Source of the DNA: Ilyonectria destructans
Taxonomy: Eukaryota > Ascomycota > Sordariomycetes > Hypocreales > Nectriaceae
DNA: 64,000 bases
Reading direction: 5' to 3'
Assembly (NCBI GenBank): GCA_020740775.1
Contig: JAHEWK010000005.1
Coordinates: forward strand, 2,852,001 to 2,916,000
The notes under the pieces are model-generated. The model made no database searches, was not told where the DNA came from, and worked only from the letters and a program-made list of their open reading frames with translations. Shown here piece after piece: positions 1 through 11,220 of the stretch. How positions within the stretch are numbered: position 1 is the stretch's first letter; every line of letters begins with the position of its first letter. Position numbers and translations under genes: made by a program.

Positions 1-400
1 ATGTGAGTCATTTTTAATATACTGAATGAAGCACACTTGAAGTGGCGCCCTTCCGACCACCTAAGCGCGCCCTACAAACTCCCCGCGCCCTATTCACGCC
101 CTTTGGACCAGCTAGGCACGCCCTACGCATGAAACACGCCCTATTCACGCGGCGGTAAGAAAGCTTTCTTTCCTTATCTTATAGCGCTGACAACAATTTA
201 CTTACAAATCCTTGCGTGTAGCGTTAGAACATGCTGTAATATATTTAGATTGAGGAAGAGATTGTATAAAAGGCGCTCAATTTTGGCAAGTAGCCGAGAT
301 CGAGTCTATATAATCTTGGCGATCATTCTCTGAGGTCACGACCCACCCTGTCGCGCACCCCCCTCTAGGTATGTATATACTAGGGCACCCTAACCTCTTG
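1..400. other. AT-rich stretch with short GCGCCCTA-like repeats, possible LTR end
   Basis: There is no credible gene here. Between about 55 and 160 the motif CGCCCTA recurs several times in a degenerate pattern. A TATA-like TATAAAAG lies near 267. The stretch ends where homology to a truncated ABC transporter begins, so it may be the end of a transposable element that truncated that gene. This is inference; no terminal repeat or target duplication can be confirmed inside the window. Confidence 0.25.
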
Positions 401-404
401 ATAC

Positions 405-2070
405 AGTGAGAATCTCAAGAATACTGCCGAAAGCGTTAATCAAAATGGCGAAGAAGAGAAGAGTTCCACGAGAATTGAAGGACGATGTGTATCCCGGGGT
501 AGGTTGTAGAAGCTGCTGCCTATAATAAACACACTGCAAACATTGCTTATCAACTGTGTTACAGTGAAGGTCGGATCTGCGGCCAGTCGCCTGAATCCTC
601 TCCAACGGCAGAGTTTCACCTGTTGCCAGGATGAAAGTGTGTGGGGCGATTCGGGTCGTTGCGAACGAGCTTGCTGCAATGTCCTTGACTGTTGAAACCT
701 CTGGAGATCAGGGCTACAAAGCGGTTGAGTACCGCGATATTCTCCTATGTCGTCCAGAAGCTTTTGTCTCTCGATGCTCGATTTTCAGGCTTCGGCGAAA
801 TCGCTTGGTGTTTGTGGGACTTGATGTTTGAACCCGGCCCTTACCCGTCGTTCCGCGGGACTTGTCATCGATGTAAAGAAACCCGGCGTTGTTTAACGTT
901 CAGGACATTCAAAGCCAATTTTCTCAAGATACCCTCGACTATCTTTAGCTAGACCAATGTAAATGTTGACCTTGATATAGGACCAGCACTTTGTTGAACA
1001 GATCGTAGGAAGCTCGCGGAGCTCGATACATCGCCACTGCAGCGGTTGTCTCTGCTAGTCTAGCAGAAACACAGATGTTTTTGCAAAAGTCCACGGCTTT
1101 GGCGCTGTCCAGGCTGCGCGTGCTGTTTTCCCAGCATTGCAGAGGTAACCCATTCAGCGCTGCTTCGATAATGCTCACACGCTTTCTCTCGCCACCACTG
1201 ACCCCTCGCACGTAATCATTACAGACTTTTGTGTTGATCGTGTGACGCATCCCAAACATGGCCATCAAAACATCGCGGATGTACTGAGCATAAAACCGGC
1301 GATCGGCATCACCGGGGATATGTCTTGGTGCTCTTGCAAGTGCAGTAAACTCGAGTGTTTCGCCAACCGTAAGCTGAGGGAAATGGGCATCTTGCTCGGC
1401 GATATAGATGGCTTCACCATTGAATTTTGAATGCATATCTTGGAAGCTAATGCCTTGGTAATTGAAAACAGATCCTGTGTCAACTTGTGTACCACGTGTT
1501 TCGCCAGCAATTGTTTTCAAGAACCTGCTGCAGGACTTCGCCGGCACCGATCAAGCCGTCGAGACCCTACAGTATCTGAATGCCTTGCTTTTTACGGCTG
1601 ATGTAGTTTCGGAGGATATCGATCAGACTCGAGAAAGGGCTGTCGACTGTGTTTTGAAACTCAACCGCAAAGCCGGAACCTGAGACGGCGAGGATCTTGA
1701 AGGCGACACCGACATGTCGTCGTAAGTGGAGATCTTCGTCCTTCATCTGCGCGAGCATTTATTTGATCCATTTTTCCGAATCGAATGACTCAGATCAAGG
1801 ATCCAGGTTGGACCCCGGGTTCGCATGGAATGGATTGGGGGTTATTTGGGAGATGTTCGATTGTCTGGTGAAGCGGCGCGCGAGATGTTGGGCGAATACG
1901 AATCTTTCATTCTCCTGAGACTCGTTTCCGTCTACTTCGGTGAGTTGAGTGGACGACGCAATCGGGGCTTCGGGTGCAGGCTGTTCGGTGTTTGAATCAG
2001 GCAGATCGGCATCTTGAGACTGGCCTAGCCCGCTGTTAGTTGATAGATGTGAAACAGGATTCGTCATGTT
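405..2070 (-). pseudogene. PDR-type ABC transporter relic (first half only)
   Basis: On the minus strand, homology to fungal pleiotropic drug resistance ABC transporters runs in order but across several frames. An acidic N-terminus begins near 2070. A segment around 1570-1760 precedes the first nucleotide-binding domain (about 950-1550), which has VSGGERKRVSI (ABC signature) and a Walker B-like LQCWENSTRSLDSA. A linker follows and then a first-transmembrane-domain piece around 410-680, with the ADPTFTV and RGTLLFFAILINAFGS blocks in two different frames. Frameshifts and in-frame stops separate the pieces, and the second half of the roughly 1450-residue family protein is absent. The Walker A region is poorly preserved. 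Such transporters export drugs and lipids at the plasma membrane; this copy cannot encode one. Confidence 0.8.
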
Positions 2071-2962
2071 GCCTTTGTCAGCGACCAGATGTGTCGCGAA
2101 TGTTGGTGACTGCTTTGTGTGATCTGGAGGCCAGTAAACATGAACGACCACGAGGACATATCGTTGAGACAAGTGTTAATTATATGGCAACTGTGGTTTG
2201 CGTGTCCCATACTCCGTATCCCCTCCTCCGTATGCCGGACGCCGCACGCCGTATGCCGTACTCCGTATTCCGTATTCCGTATCCGGGAATCTCGGATTCT
2301 ACTGTCCTCCGATCCGCCGTTGCCAAATACAGACTAGCTGATAAGTTGGCCTGTTTCGTCGAGCGGTAAAGGAAACAGCAGCCTCAACTGACATGGTGCT
2401 GAAAATTTTAAACTTGGAAGATCAGGCCACGCAACATAATGAGCTTGATAGGCCGACGAGTAAATTATCTAATTTGCTTTGGCCTATTAACTTGAATAAC
2501 AAAAAGTGATGCTCTCCATGCAGGCAGAAAGCATTGGAATGAACGAGCAAATCTAGTAAATTAGATCTAAATCAATAAGGGGTGTGTACTGCTTTCGACG
2601 CTCCCAGAGGGTACCCTCGAAATATATTGGCATGTTTAGAGTAACACCTTGATTACGAACATCCAAATTCTGCTTATCAGTAACCAAATAGACTAAGGGT
2701 GTCGGTCTGATACAATGCACCCCTTCTTGAGAACTGCATACTCTCTTTATCTAAATAGTTTTCTCATTGGGATGCAGTATATAGAGATAGCCTCGCCTTA
2801 ACGATGGGATTGCAGTGACCGACTGTATTGTCGTAGACCTGTCCTACTGCAGAAGAAATACCCCGCCAGTGACACGTGACTTAATGGCTTACCTTGAACG
2901 CTATCCCAAACCGGGTCCATGTGCGGAAGTTGAATCCTTATTCCGCATAGGTGCCCTCCAGC
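2071..2962. other. Intergenic stretch with a CCGTAT-rich tract
   Basis: No gene is supported. Positions 2213-2290 hold a degenerate array of CCGTAT and CCGTACT hexamer-like units. The rest is AT-rich spacer leading to the Zn2Cys6 gene and probably includes its promoter. Confidence 0.35.
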
Positions 2963-4165
2963 ATGTCGACAAGAAGACCACACACCAAGTCCCAATTGGG
3001 ATGTATACGCTGCAAAGAAAAACATGTCAAATGCGACGAAGTCCGGCCAATTTGCGGAGCTTGCGCCCGTAACAAAGTGCCCTGCATATTAAAAAGCTCC
3101 GCCAATCGCGGTAAAACCGCCACGTCAAACGCAAAACGAACGCGCTCAACCAACGCTTCTCCTGCTTCCATCCCCGACACAGTTCACCAACCAGCGCATG
3201 ACGCACTAGAACTAGCTGAAACTTCGTTGCCACTATTGTCAAATCAGCCTGGTGTACCTCGGAGTGGCTTCAGCATGTGGGAGTTTGATCTGTTACATCA
3301 TTATACAATTCATGTCACCGACACTTTCGACTTGACCCCAAGACTTCACAACCTCTGGAGAGATCGTGCCGTTAGGGAAGCGACACGACATGAGTTCCTC
3401 TTGCACATGACCTTGATGATATCGTGTCTCCATCTGGCACTGACGAAGTCGCCACGATATGCTGATAGCCATCACCGCTTTATTTTGTCTGGTTGCTCCA
3501 ATGCGATGAGTTGGTTTCAGCAAGAAATGGAACATGTTGACGAGTCGAATTTCCGGGCAGTAGGGCCATTTGCCTTCCTCATGTGCGTTTATGGCTTGGC
3601 TCTTCCACTGGTTGATGAAACCCGTAAGATTGCCGATATGGTCCTAGACGACATGATTCAGGTTTTAGGCCTCCTTCGGGGGACTGAGAATCTTGTCAAA
3701 GGCACACGTCAGCACGATGAGCAAGATGATGAGCCTTGGTCAAACGAAGAGGACTTGCGGGACATTTCCGCAAATATTTCTGAAGACTTTGATATTGAAT
3801 CCGTCGTCAGAACCCTACGCGCGTATGTCAGCTCGTCAGACGACGACGCTCGTGTTCGAGTAGTCAACTACAAGGCGATCCATGGCTTTGAAACTTCATC
3901 TGATCTCAACTTCAAGCTATATCTGAGGCCATTCATCTGGCCGAATTTTATCGACCTTGAGTACCTTGATTTACTCAAACAAAGAAACCCCATAGCCATG
4001 GTCATTCTTGCCCACTACGCAATCACTCTTGGGCAGTGCAGTTCGCAATGGTGGTGTGCAGATTGGGGGGTGAGACTCGCATCGGCTATTTCGGCCCTTC
4101 TTCCGGATACTCATTCGCAAGCAATCGCTTATCCGCTAGAGAAATTGAATATTAATTCCATATGA
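2963..4165 (+). CDS. Zn2Cys6 transcription factor, sterol-uptake-regulator-like
   Basis: Intronless 400-residue ORF. The N-terminus has a full binuclear zinc cluster with spacing CX2CX6CX6CX2CX6C: Cys14, 17, 24, 31, 34 and 41, preceded by basic residues (TRRPHTKSQLG). A basic linker follows, then a mostly helical region without an obvious fungal_trans signature. The overall form, a short protein with the zinc cluster at the very start and a C-terminal helical domain, resembles the UPC2/sterol regulatory group of fungal regulators. Such proteins bind CGG-type half sites as nuclear regulators; the target genes are unknown. A GTG 12 bases upstream is in frame, but the first ATG at 2963 is preferred. 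The nearest intact gene downstream is an RTA1-like protein on the same strand; in yeast RSB1/RTA1 genes respond to lipid stress, so a regulatory link is possible but speculative. Confidence 0.85.
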   Translation: MSTRRPHTKSQLGCIRCKEKHVKCDEVRPICGACARNKVPCILKSSANRGKTATSNAKRTRSTNASPASIPDTVHQPAHDALELAETSLPLLSNQPGVPRSGFSMWEFDLLHHYTIHVTDTFDLTPRLHNLWRDRAVREATRHEFLLHMTLMISCLHLALTKSPRYADSHHRFILSGCSNAMSWFQQEMEHVDESNFRAVGPFAFLMCVYGLALPLVDETRKIADMVLDDMIQVLGLLRGTENLVKGTRQHDEQDDEPWSNEEDLRDISANISEDFDIESVVRTLRAYVSSSDDDARVRVVNYKAIHGFETSSDLNFKLYLRPFIWPNFIDLEYLDLLKQRNPIAMVILAHYAITLGQCSSQWWCADWGVRLASAISALLPDTHSQAIAYPLEKLNINSI

Positions 4166-5090
4166 GACTTCGAACACTGGCCGTCAAAATCTTTACTTAC
4201 TTCGACTGGGCCCAGGAGAGCTTGTATTGACAACATCCTTCTCATGCATCATACTTCTCATGTCTATCCACAGTATAGTCTCTATCATAACGATTAAATC
4301 TGTTTTGAATCGCATTGCTCTGTTGTGTCTTCCACGCATGTTTAATGTCGGCCCGTCTTTCAAGACAAGGAGACATGTTGGCATTCTTAACCCGAAGTTA
4401 TACTTGCCGATCATGCTGATGTACGAGATTTGAGACACAAGGCAGGGGTTGCGAAATACGAGATTCGATATGCGGAAGATGGGATACGAAATTCCGCTTG
4501 TCAGAGCACGGCGCATTGTTTTGCCAGCGCAGTTGGAGACGGTTACGAGGATTATTCTCGACGACAATCCCTAAGGACTAGGCTTCTGAACGCTGCATTT
4601 GCACTGCCCGTAAAAGGAATAATAGAAAATACGAGTGGAGATGCGGACGTAATGAGGTCTCGGACTGGCATGTCAAATACGGGTCCATGATGTATGTGGC
4701 TTCTACTACGCAATCTTAAGCTCTCCAGTTACTGTACTCCCTTTGAGACAGTGAGAAGGCTGTGCTTTGCTTGGCAATGCTTCCGCTGCTTATTTAGTTC
4801 AGATCTTCCAAATTTCTCTAGACAAGACATCCTCTTTTTACCGCTGAATCGACTCATCTATCTTCCTATCTTACTCATTACTCTACTCAGGCTTCTACTT
4901 TCCACTTTCGAACTTGAATTCTTTTGACAGCAACTCCTCCACTCCATATAAAATACCGACGACAGACATTTTTCTTGCCGTCTTGCGTCTCTTAACCACC
5001 ACACGTCGAACAAGATCGAGGTTACCAAGTCCACCTATCTTGGAGACAGCTCATCTTGTAACTGCTCTCGGCAACGTTTGGCCAAGAACA
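4166..5090. other. Intergenic spacer between regulator and RTA1-like gene
   Basis: No gene is supported. The 300 bases before 5091 are pyrimidine-rich, as in the 5' leaders of filamentous ascomycete genes, and probably contain the RTA1-like promoter and leader. No TATA box is convincing. Confidence 0.35.
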
Positions 5091-5971
5091 ATGTCCTCCG
5101 AAAGTTTCAACCCTTACGGTTATTACCTACCGTCTAAACCGATAGCTATCGCCGGAGCATTTGTATTTCTTTTGCTTACTATTCTCCATCTCTGGAAGAT
5201 ATTTCAATTCAAAAAATGGTTCGGCTTCGCCAATGTGCTGGGTGGTCTGTGTAAGTCGTGCTGTTTACATTCCGACGTCTCCTGACCGAGCATTTGACTA
5301 ATTTGCATATCTCTGCAGTTGAAGCAGTCGGTCTTGCTGCCCGCGCTTACTCCCGCGATAACTTGGAAAAGAAGAAGCCCTTTATCATTCAAGTCCTCCT
5401 CATCCTACTCGCGCCGATCCTCTTCACCGCGGCGGTCTATATGTTCCTCGGTCGCCTTATCCGTGCATCCGGCCATGAAAAGCTCTCCCTAATCAACATT
5501 AGATGGCTGACGAAGATATTCGTCGTTGGAGACATATTCTGCTTTTTGATTCAAGCAGCGGGTGCGGGCAAGCTAGTTAATGCGGAAACTTCTAGCTCTG
5601 TTTCGACAGCGGAAAACATAATTCTTGGGGGCTTGGGGCTACAGATTCTTTTCTTCTGTTTCTTTGTCCTCTGCGCAGCTGTTTTTCATATTCGAGTTTC
5701 GAAGCAGGTGGCCAAGTGGATTGACCCAGCATTGCGCTTGATACCGATGCTTTGGTCTCTATACATTTGCAGTCTCCTCATTACTGTTCGAAATATCTTT
5801 CGTCTCGCAGAGTATCGATCTGGGACGGGTGGGTATTTACAGACACATGAGTGGCCGATGTACGGCCTTGACGTCGCTCTCATGGCATTACTTATGGTTG
5901 TAAGCTTTTTCTGGTACTCCACACCAAATACTTCAGGGCCTTCGGATCAATACTCCTTGACAAGGTTGTAA
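5091..5971 (+). CDS. RTA1-like lipid-transporting exporter family protein
   Basis: Two exons, 5091-5250 and 5319-5971, joined over a 68-bp intron (GTAAGT..CTGCAG), give 270 residues. The join restores the family motif GLFEAVGLAARAYSRDN at the second helix. Several hydrophobic segments are visible (for example IAGAFVFLLLTILHLWKIF, VLLILLAPILFTAAVYMFL and LQILFFCFFVLCAAVF), compatible with the seven-helix fold of the RTA1/RSB1 family. Family members sit in the plasma membrane and are linked to resistance to sphingoid bases and drugs such as 7-aminocholesterol. The protein is slightly shorter than typical members (about 300 residues), mainly at the C-terminal tail. Start chosen as the ATG opening MSSESFNPYGYYLPSK, typical for the family. 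Confidence 0.88.
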
Positions 5972-6196
5972 GAAAGCTTCTGCAACCCAAAACGTGATGG
6001 GAAGGCGATATTATTGGACGGATTTGGCATGTCGAGTATGGATATTCGTGGAGAGTATTGATTAAGGTATCGAGGAGAGGGGTTAAGAAAAAGCAGAACG
6101 ATTCTTTTTTGTAGAATTCATCACTATTGTTACATTTTGGGGTCATTTCCTAGATAACACGACTTTCCTCTCCTTCTCAGACCACATAGTCGGCCC

Positions 6197-6378
6197 TGTG
6201 ACCACGATCCCGGTCCCCGGGACCCACAGGGCCCCGGCCCCTGTGCGGCGGCGACGGACTGCCGCCTCCGGCAGCAGCCGTCTTCATCATGTATAAAGAC
6301 GGGCTCTAGGCCCGTCCTTTAGCTAGAAATCAAGAGCTTTCATCATCATCAGTGTGATCCTATCCACTCAGTGTGACA
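6197..6378. repeat. LTR-like fragment
   Basis: GC-rich segment beginning TGTGACC and ending GTGTGACA, with an internal TATAAAG and a GGGCTCTAGGCCCGTCC palindromic block, followed by AGAAATCAAG. The same layout (TATA-like box, then an AGAAATCAAG run) occurs in the segment at 8385-8590, so both may be solo LTRs of related copia-type elements. No target duplication was found. Low confidence. Confidence 0.3.
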
Positions 6379-6735
6379 ACTATTCTCAACAAAAATCTTC
6401 TTCTTGATGTATTCTGCAGTTAACTCTGCCTAACCTTAAACAGTATTCTCCAAATTCCATACGACCATGTGTTGGCGAAGAGGTCACTATAAGCCTCAAT
6501 ACCACGAGCACCGGAGGGGAAGCCAACTATATTTTCACTCTAAGGAATATATTACCTAACCAGATATATTTACTACCAGAAACTTGAAAAGTGTAAAATT
6601 TACGTCAAACTTGCACACCTAACCACAGCAACCTCCCCATTTCTAGGACATAGGAAGGCTTTCTCGGCATTCCAAACCCTACACAAGGCGAGGCAGTCCA
6701 TGCTGATCCAATCCCCTGGTAATGAAAATAGTTCC

Positions 6736-8330
6736 TTAACAGGACCAGCCGGAAGCTGCCAACAACAAATCGAAAACGCTTTTGAAAAGAAAGATAAGAC
6801 GGTTGTGCGAGAGAAAAGCAAGCGGTCTCGAGACCTGCGAGATCAAGTCGTTCGCAAGTATTTTAAACGATATGTTCATTCGATTCACTTCGGCAGAACT
6901 TGCGGACGAAAACGAAGACGATTCAAAGTAGAGGAGAATCTTTCCAAGTGAGTCTGGGCCTCCAATTTGCGAAAATTCCACCAGTAAGTGTTTCTTGTCA
7001 TGCGTGACGAGGACTTGAGTAACTTTGACCTTTCTACCGTCAGTGTCTGTGACTTCTAATCCACTGAGAGCGTGATCGATAGGCAGGTCGTAATTATATC
7101 TCTGATGTTCCGCCAAGTCCCAGTCTAGAACTTGGACCCCCTTCGACCCGAAGCCCAGGAGAAGCGATGGGTCTTGAGGATGCAATATCCATCTTTGCAT
7201 GGCATCAACATCTTCCTCTCTTGAGTGTGTCACCTCAAACAACATCATGGAAATGACGTGAAGTGATGACGCGGCCTGCACCAGTAGGTGACTCGAGCTT
7301 GGATGTACCAGGAGGTGTAGTATAAACCCATGGACAATATGCCGCATTTGAATCTCGCGTCTCGTATCGAAAGTTGGGTCGGAGGCGGAAGTTGAATCTT
7401 CAGTGACCGACTTGACAACGAGTTTCTTGCTTGAATTGCAAGAGCTGAGATAATGACCGTCATCGCTGCAACTCAGATTCTCGATACTTAGAAAACCTCT
7501 GGACGTGAAAACGTCGGCGAGCTTGCCACGCTGCGTGTGGTGCAACTGCACTGTCCCCCTTTCAGTACCGCAGAAGTAAAGACGGCCATTTGGCAACGCT
7601 CCTAGCGTTGTTATGGAGTCAATGCTGGGACGGAAGGTTGAAGATGCCATATGAGCCAGGCTGTTTGGTTCGCTTTCGCTCCCACTTTCGCGGCTTAAAT
7701 CTCCAGTTGCACTCCCTGCGAAGCTCATTAGGGCGTTTGGCTCCCAAACATTAGCATAGTAGCCTCTAATGTCATAGAATCGATGCGAGGTCGGACTGAA
7801 TGCAACATTGAATATGGCGTCCGAAGAGGTCAGCTGATAAAGTAGACTGAAGTCTGAGGTAACGAAGACCTTGACTGTGCCCTTACCATTGCCGGTTGCG
7901 AAGAGGCGACCGTCTCTGCTGAGTGATATTCGGTTCGCTCCTACACCAACCTCCTCCGTTTCATCGGTGTGAGGATTCCATTTGAAGACCACGCCTTCGA
8001 TGTAAACACCAAGCACTTTAGGAGAGTGCGGTAGCTAGGCCGCATCGATGACCTCACCTCGTGACAGCGCCTCCTTCTTCCGCCAGCAGCGACCGATGTG
8101 AACTGGACCTTCAGTTTCCCAAGCCGAGAGCGGATGGCCTCGATACGCCACCGCAACCAAACTTCCGTCTTCATTCAGGGCAATGAGGTTTTCTACATTT
8201 AGGAAGTGTCCATCAAGTTCTAATTCTTCCAGATCAGCGACCAGTTGCCAGGCTGGCAATGGTTGCGTAAGATTGACTGTGTCAAACGGCCTGATAGGAC
8301 CGGATCCGTGCCGTAGCTGCCTTTAAATCT
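6736..8330 (-). pseudogene. C-terminal WD40-like half of a fungal NACHT/NLR protein
   Basis: On the minus strand the reading frame from about 8330 matches the region after the STAND module of fungal NACHT-WD40 proteins: LPAWQLVADLEELELDGHF, VAVAYRGHPLSAWE and CWRKKE, followed by beta-propeller-like blades (LSRDGRLFATGNGKGTVKVF, IENLSCSDDGHYLSS). A single TAG at 8035-8037 interrupts the frame between DAA and LPHSPKVLG. Family comparison suggests Trp at that place, so TGG to TAG is likely. The N-terminal effector and NACHT parts are missing, and the sequence breaks off at about 8330 against an LTR-like segment. In intact relatives the repeat domain senses ligands that trigger NLR oligomerisation. 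This copy is a relic. Confidence 0.75.
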
Positions 8331-8384
8331 AGTCTGTTATATATATAACTATCTTACGATATCTGGAGCGGCTTCTAGACTGGC

Positions 8385-8590
8385 TGTTAGGAATCCGGTT
8401 TGGACTAGGTATCGGGGCTCCGGCCGGTGGGTCTTCCGGTCTCAAAGCTCTGGACCTCGGGCCCGGAGGCTGACCTCATCCTCATCTATAAGACCGATCC
8501 CTAGCCCTTCAATAGATAGAGAAATCAAGCAATTCCATCGTCACTAAAGCTGTCTTATCCAATCCATCCTTTGTCTGATAATAATTAGGG
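8385..8590. repeat. Probable solo LTR, copia-like, at a gene-fragment junction
   Basis: Begins TGTTAGGAATCCGG, contains TATAAGACC followed by CTTCAATAGATAGAGAAATC, and ends near TTTGTCTGATAA. This layout resembles LTRs of fungal Ty1/copia elements. It lies exactly between the 5' break of the WD40 relic (about 8330) and the 3' break of the MFS relic (about 8595), which suggests it marks a recombination junction. No coding part and no target duplication are visible. Confidence 0.4.
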
Positions 8591-8594
8591 TTAA

Positions 8595-9172
8595 TACCTT
8601 GAAATGCGTCTCGAGAACTCACGCGAAGGATACGAAATTGATATAAGAACCTCTCTCCCCAGGGGAGGTAACGTCGGTGACGACGCCATATGCGATAGAA
8701 AATGTACCCATTGGATGTTAGCCAGAAAAGAGATACCAACTAGGTGTTCAACGGAAAGACGCGAACCTGAAATTGCCATGGCTTGAACCACACGAAGGCC
8801 CAGATGTGCTGCATAAGACTTTGCCAGTGCCATGCCAATGTTGGATCCCACATAGAGTGTCAGAGTTATGATATAGACTGGGTGTCGACCTTGAATATCG
8901 GCAGTATCTCTCACCAAAACTGGCGCTATTGTTGCCACAGCCATGTAGCAAGTAATAGCCAAGTTTATCTTGGCGACAGAGACAGAGAAAGAAGCGACCA
9001 GAAGCTGCAGTGCTGGGAAATATATGAAGCTGCTAAGGGTTGAAAAACAGGCGGCATATGACACCATAGCAACGATACACCATTTCTCAGCTCTGGTGAA
9101 GACGGAGTGTTCGGTTTCCTCCGCAGACGCTACCGCTGACCTCGGATCTTGGGGACTTTTTTCAATAGGCAT
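8595..9172 (-). pseudogene. N-terminal fragment of an MFS multidrug/polyamine transporter
   Basis: From ATG 9172, minus strand. The first exon encodes an acidic N-terminus, then transmembrane segments 1-4 of a DHA1/QDR-type facilitator (YAACFSTLSSFIYFPALQLL; DIQGRHPVYIITLTLYVGSN; GLRVVQAMAISG). The next family block, read as TFSIAYGVVTDVTSPGERGS, is present in another frame after a would-be intron (donor GTTCGC, branch GCTAAC), but no AG acceptor precedes it. A second GTGAGT donor follows, and then the sequence is cut off by the LTR-like segment. About 70 per cent of the transporter is missing, so the gene is dead. The family exports drugs and polyamines by proton antiport. Confidence 0.75.
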
Positions 9173-9179
9173 CGCTTAG

Positions 9180-9859
9180 CACTTAGGTGAGTTAGACTTG
9201 AGTTCTTTGAGTGAGGGTTGCAAGGTTGGGGTCAGTCGTGATTTTGATACTGCATGAGTGTTGTGATATCGATGGTAACCTGTTAATCAGGCTATGACGT
9301 GGGGGAGGCTATACTGTATATAAGCTGAGAATCGGGCGGGTTAACACCGACCGCACCCGCTTTCCGCAACATCAAAAGCAACTGCTGAGCCATCAAACCC
9401 CCGAATCGCTGTGGTGATGTTGGGATCGCCCAAACGTCCAAAGAGGCTTTCCTAAATAACCCAGAGAGGAGCCACCTATATAACCCGTTCCTTTACATAT
9501 TAGAATAGACTATGTTCCTTAGGTGTCAAAACACTGTGTTACCTTAGCCCACAGTACCCGCTAAACCATTATCAGATTGTAATCAATAACTTAGGTCACT
9601 AAATATACAAGCAATGCTACTTCCCCTGGTCCACTGGAAACGTATTGTTAATATACGCGTTACATATTGGTATCTCCGAATGAATCCGGAATCGTATCGG
9701 TAGATGGTAGAAGGAAAGGTATCCTTTTTCCTTAGACGATTCAAAACAGACATTCCTAGGGAGATAAACTCCGCTCTACTTGCGCAACCCTAGGAAACTG
9801 CGAGGCCAGCATAGAAAGCAAACGAAAAAACATGAGAATGACCTGGTCAATTAATCTAA
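9180..9859. other. Intergenic spacer, nothing recognised
   Basis: AT-rich DNA between the MFS relic and the stop codon of the methyltransferase gene. No ORF, repeat or RNA gene is supported. Confidence 0.35.
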
Positions 9860-11220
9860 TTAATTCACCATCGAAGCCAGCGGCTTTGTTCCATAAATAG
9901 ACACTCTGCAACCCATCAGCCACAAGTTCATCGAGCCAGTGCAAGTACTTACATAGGCCAATACGCATGAATAGACGGGTTATTCAAGTCGGCGCGCGCA
10001 CCCGCTACAAAAATGCCCACCTCCTCGCGCGTCCACCCGTGCACCCTCGTGAGCGGCGCCAGCGCGGCACCTTCGAGTGCGAAGCTCGTATTGACGTTGC
10101 TCCAGTGGCCGAGAGTCTTGAGCTTGGGGTCCTTGGGCCACCTGTTGGTCGGCCACTTGAAGTGCGTGTCGACGACGTTTTCGAAGCCCACTTGGATCAT
10201 GAGGTCTTTGATGTGCTGGGGAGACACCATCGGACGCCCCATCTTGGCGACGCCTTCGTTGAGAAGCACGCACCACTTGTGCAGCTGCGTGTCTGGGGTG
10301 AACGTGTCGTCGTCCGAAGCCAGGGAGCTCGCGACTTCTTGCATCTCAGCGAAGCCGCCAGGCTCGAGGTTGCTATACTTATTAGCCCGGAGAGATTCTG
10401 GACAATGAGAGGCTTACTCGTATATCTTCTGGATATAGTCCTTCCAGTCCTTGATGCTCAGGTTCATCATTCTGCTATGGATGTAGTCAAAGGACGTCGA
10501 ATAGTTCCACTCCTCGTCGAGGTCATCAACGATGAATCGCACATTGGGGGGAACGCTTCAAAGGGTCAGCTTCCTCGGGACAAACGCGGAACACGACCCA
10601 CAATGCAGGCTGCGAAGGCGAGAGATCAATGCCAATAACGGCGGCTTCAGGGTGCTCGTCGGCGTAGTCGATAGCCCAGATGCCTGTGCCAGTGCCGAGG
10701 TCTAGAACTCGTTTGACTTTGGCGTCGGGCTTGTTTGGCGGAGAGAGGCCGAGTGTGTTGTCAAACGTGAGGAGAAAGAGGTGATGTTGCAGGTCTTGGC
10801 CATCAGCACGAGCCGAGGAATGTAGGGTGATGGGATGGCATTGTACCTAGTCTCTCATTTTCCACATCATCATTTGGCATGCAATATTCTGCGTGTCTTG
10901 GTTAGCCCTCGGGGTCGACATGTGACTGTAAAATGCCACATACTTCCATCTTTGTAACGGTGATACGTTCTGCCATTTTCTTTCCGATAGTCGAGAATGG
11001 AACTCGAGATGCTTTGCGTCGACGATGCAGTGTCCTAGAATTGCCGGGTCACCATCAGCCACTTCGGCCTTCTTACAAACCAACAGCAAACAATACCGAT
11101 TCGAGCTCGGAGTCATTCTCCCTCCCCTGGACAGGTCAGCTCAGCACTACGCTTCAAGTGTAGTACGAGTTGTCAAACCTCATCGTCGGGAACCAATTGG
11201 GGCGTCGTGTCGTTGCACAT
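9860..11220 (-). CDS. LaeA-like/TAM-type SAM-dependent methyltransferase, eight exons
   Basis: Eight exons (11220-11179, 11126-11097, 11034-10944, 10888-10847, 10794-10602, 10555-10418, 10372-9953, 9905-9860) join in frame to 333 residues. All introns start with GT, end with AG and are 45-62 bp, except the first splice choices, which are less certain. Visible blocks are ILDYRKENGRTYHRYKDG, motif I VLDLGTGTGIWAIDYADEHP (about 98-117), GIDLSPSQPAFVPPNVRFI, DYIHSRMMN, and the C-terminal tail YWPIVSIYGTKP. These are hallmarks of the fungal LaeA-like methyltransferase family. LaeA itself is a nuclear regulator of secondary metabolism; most paralogues have unknown targets or methylate small molecules. 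No biosynthetic core gene is in the window. The gene is intact although its neighbours are relics. Confidence 0.85.

Noticed and set aside
2213..2290. CCGTAT array as CRISPR
   Set aside because: Units of six bases without spacers, in a eukaryote; a simple repeat.
9967..10638. 223-codon plus-strand ORF
   Set aside because: It is the antisense shadow of the LaeA-like methyltransferase exons; no family features of its own.
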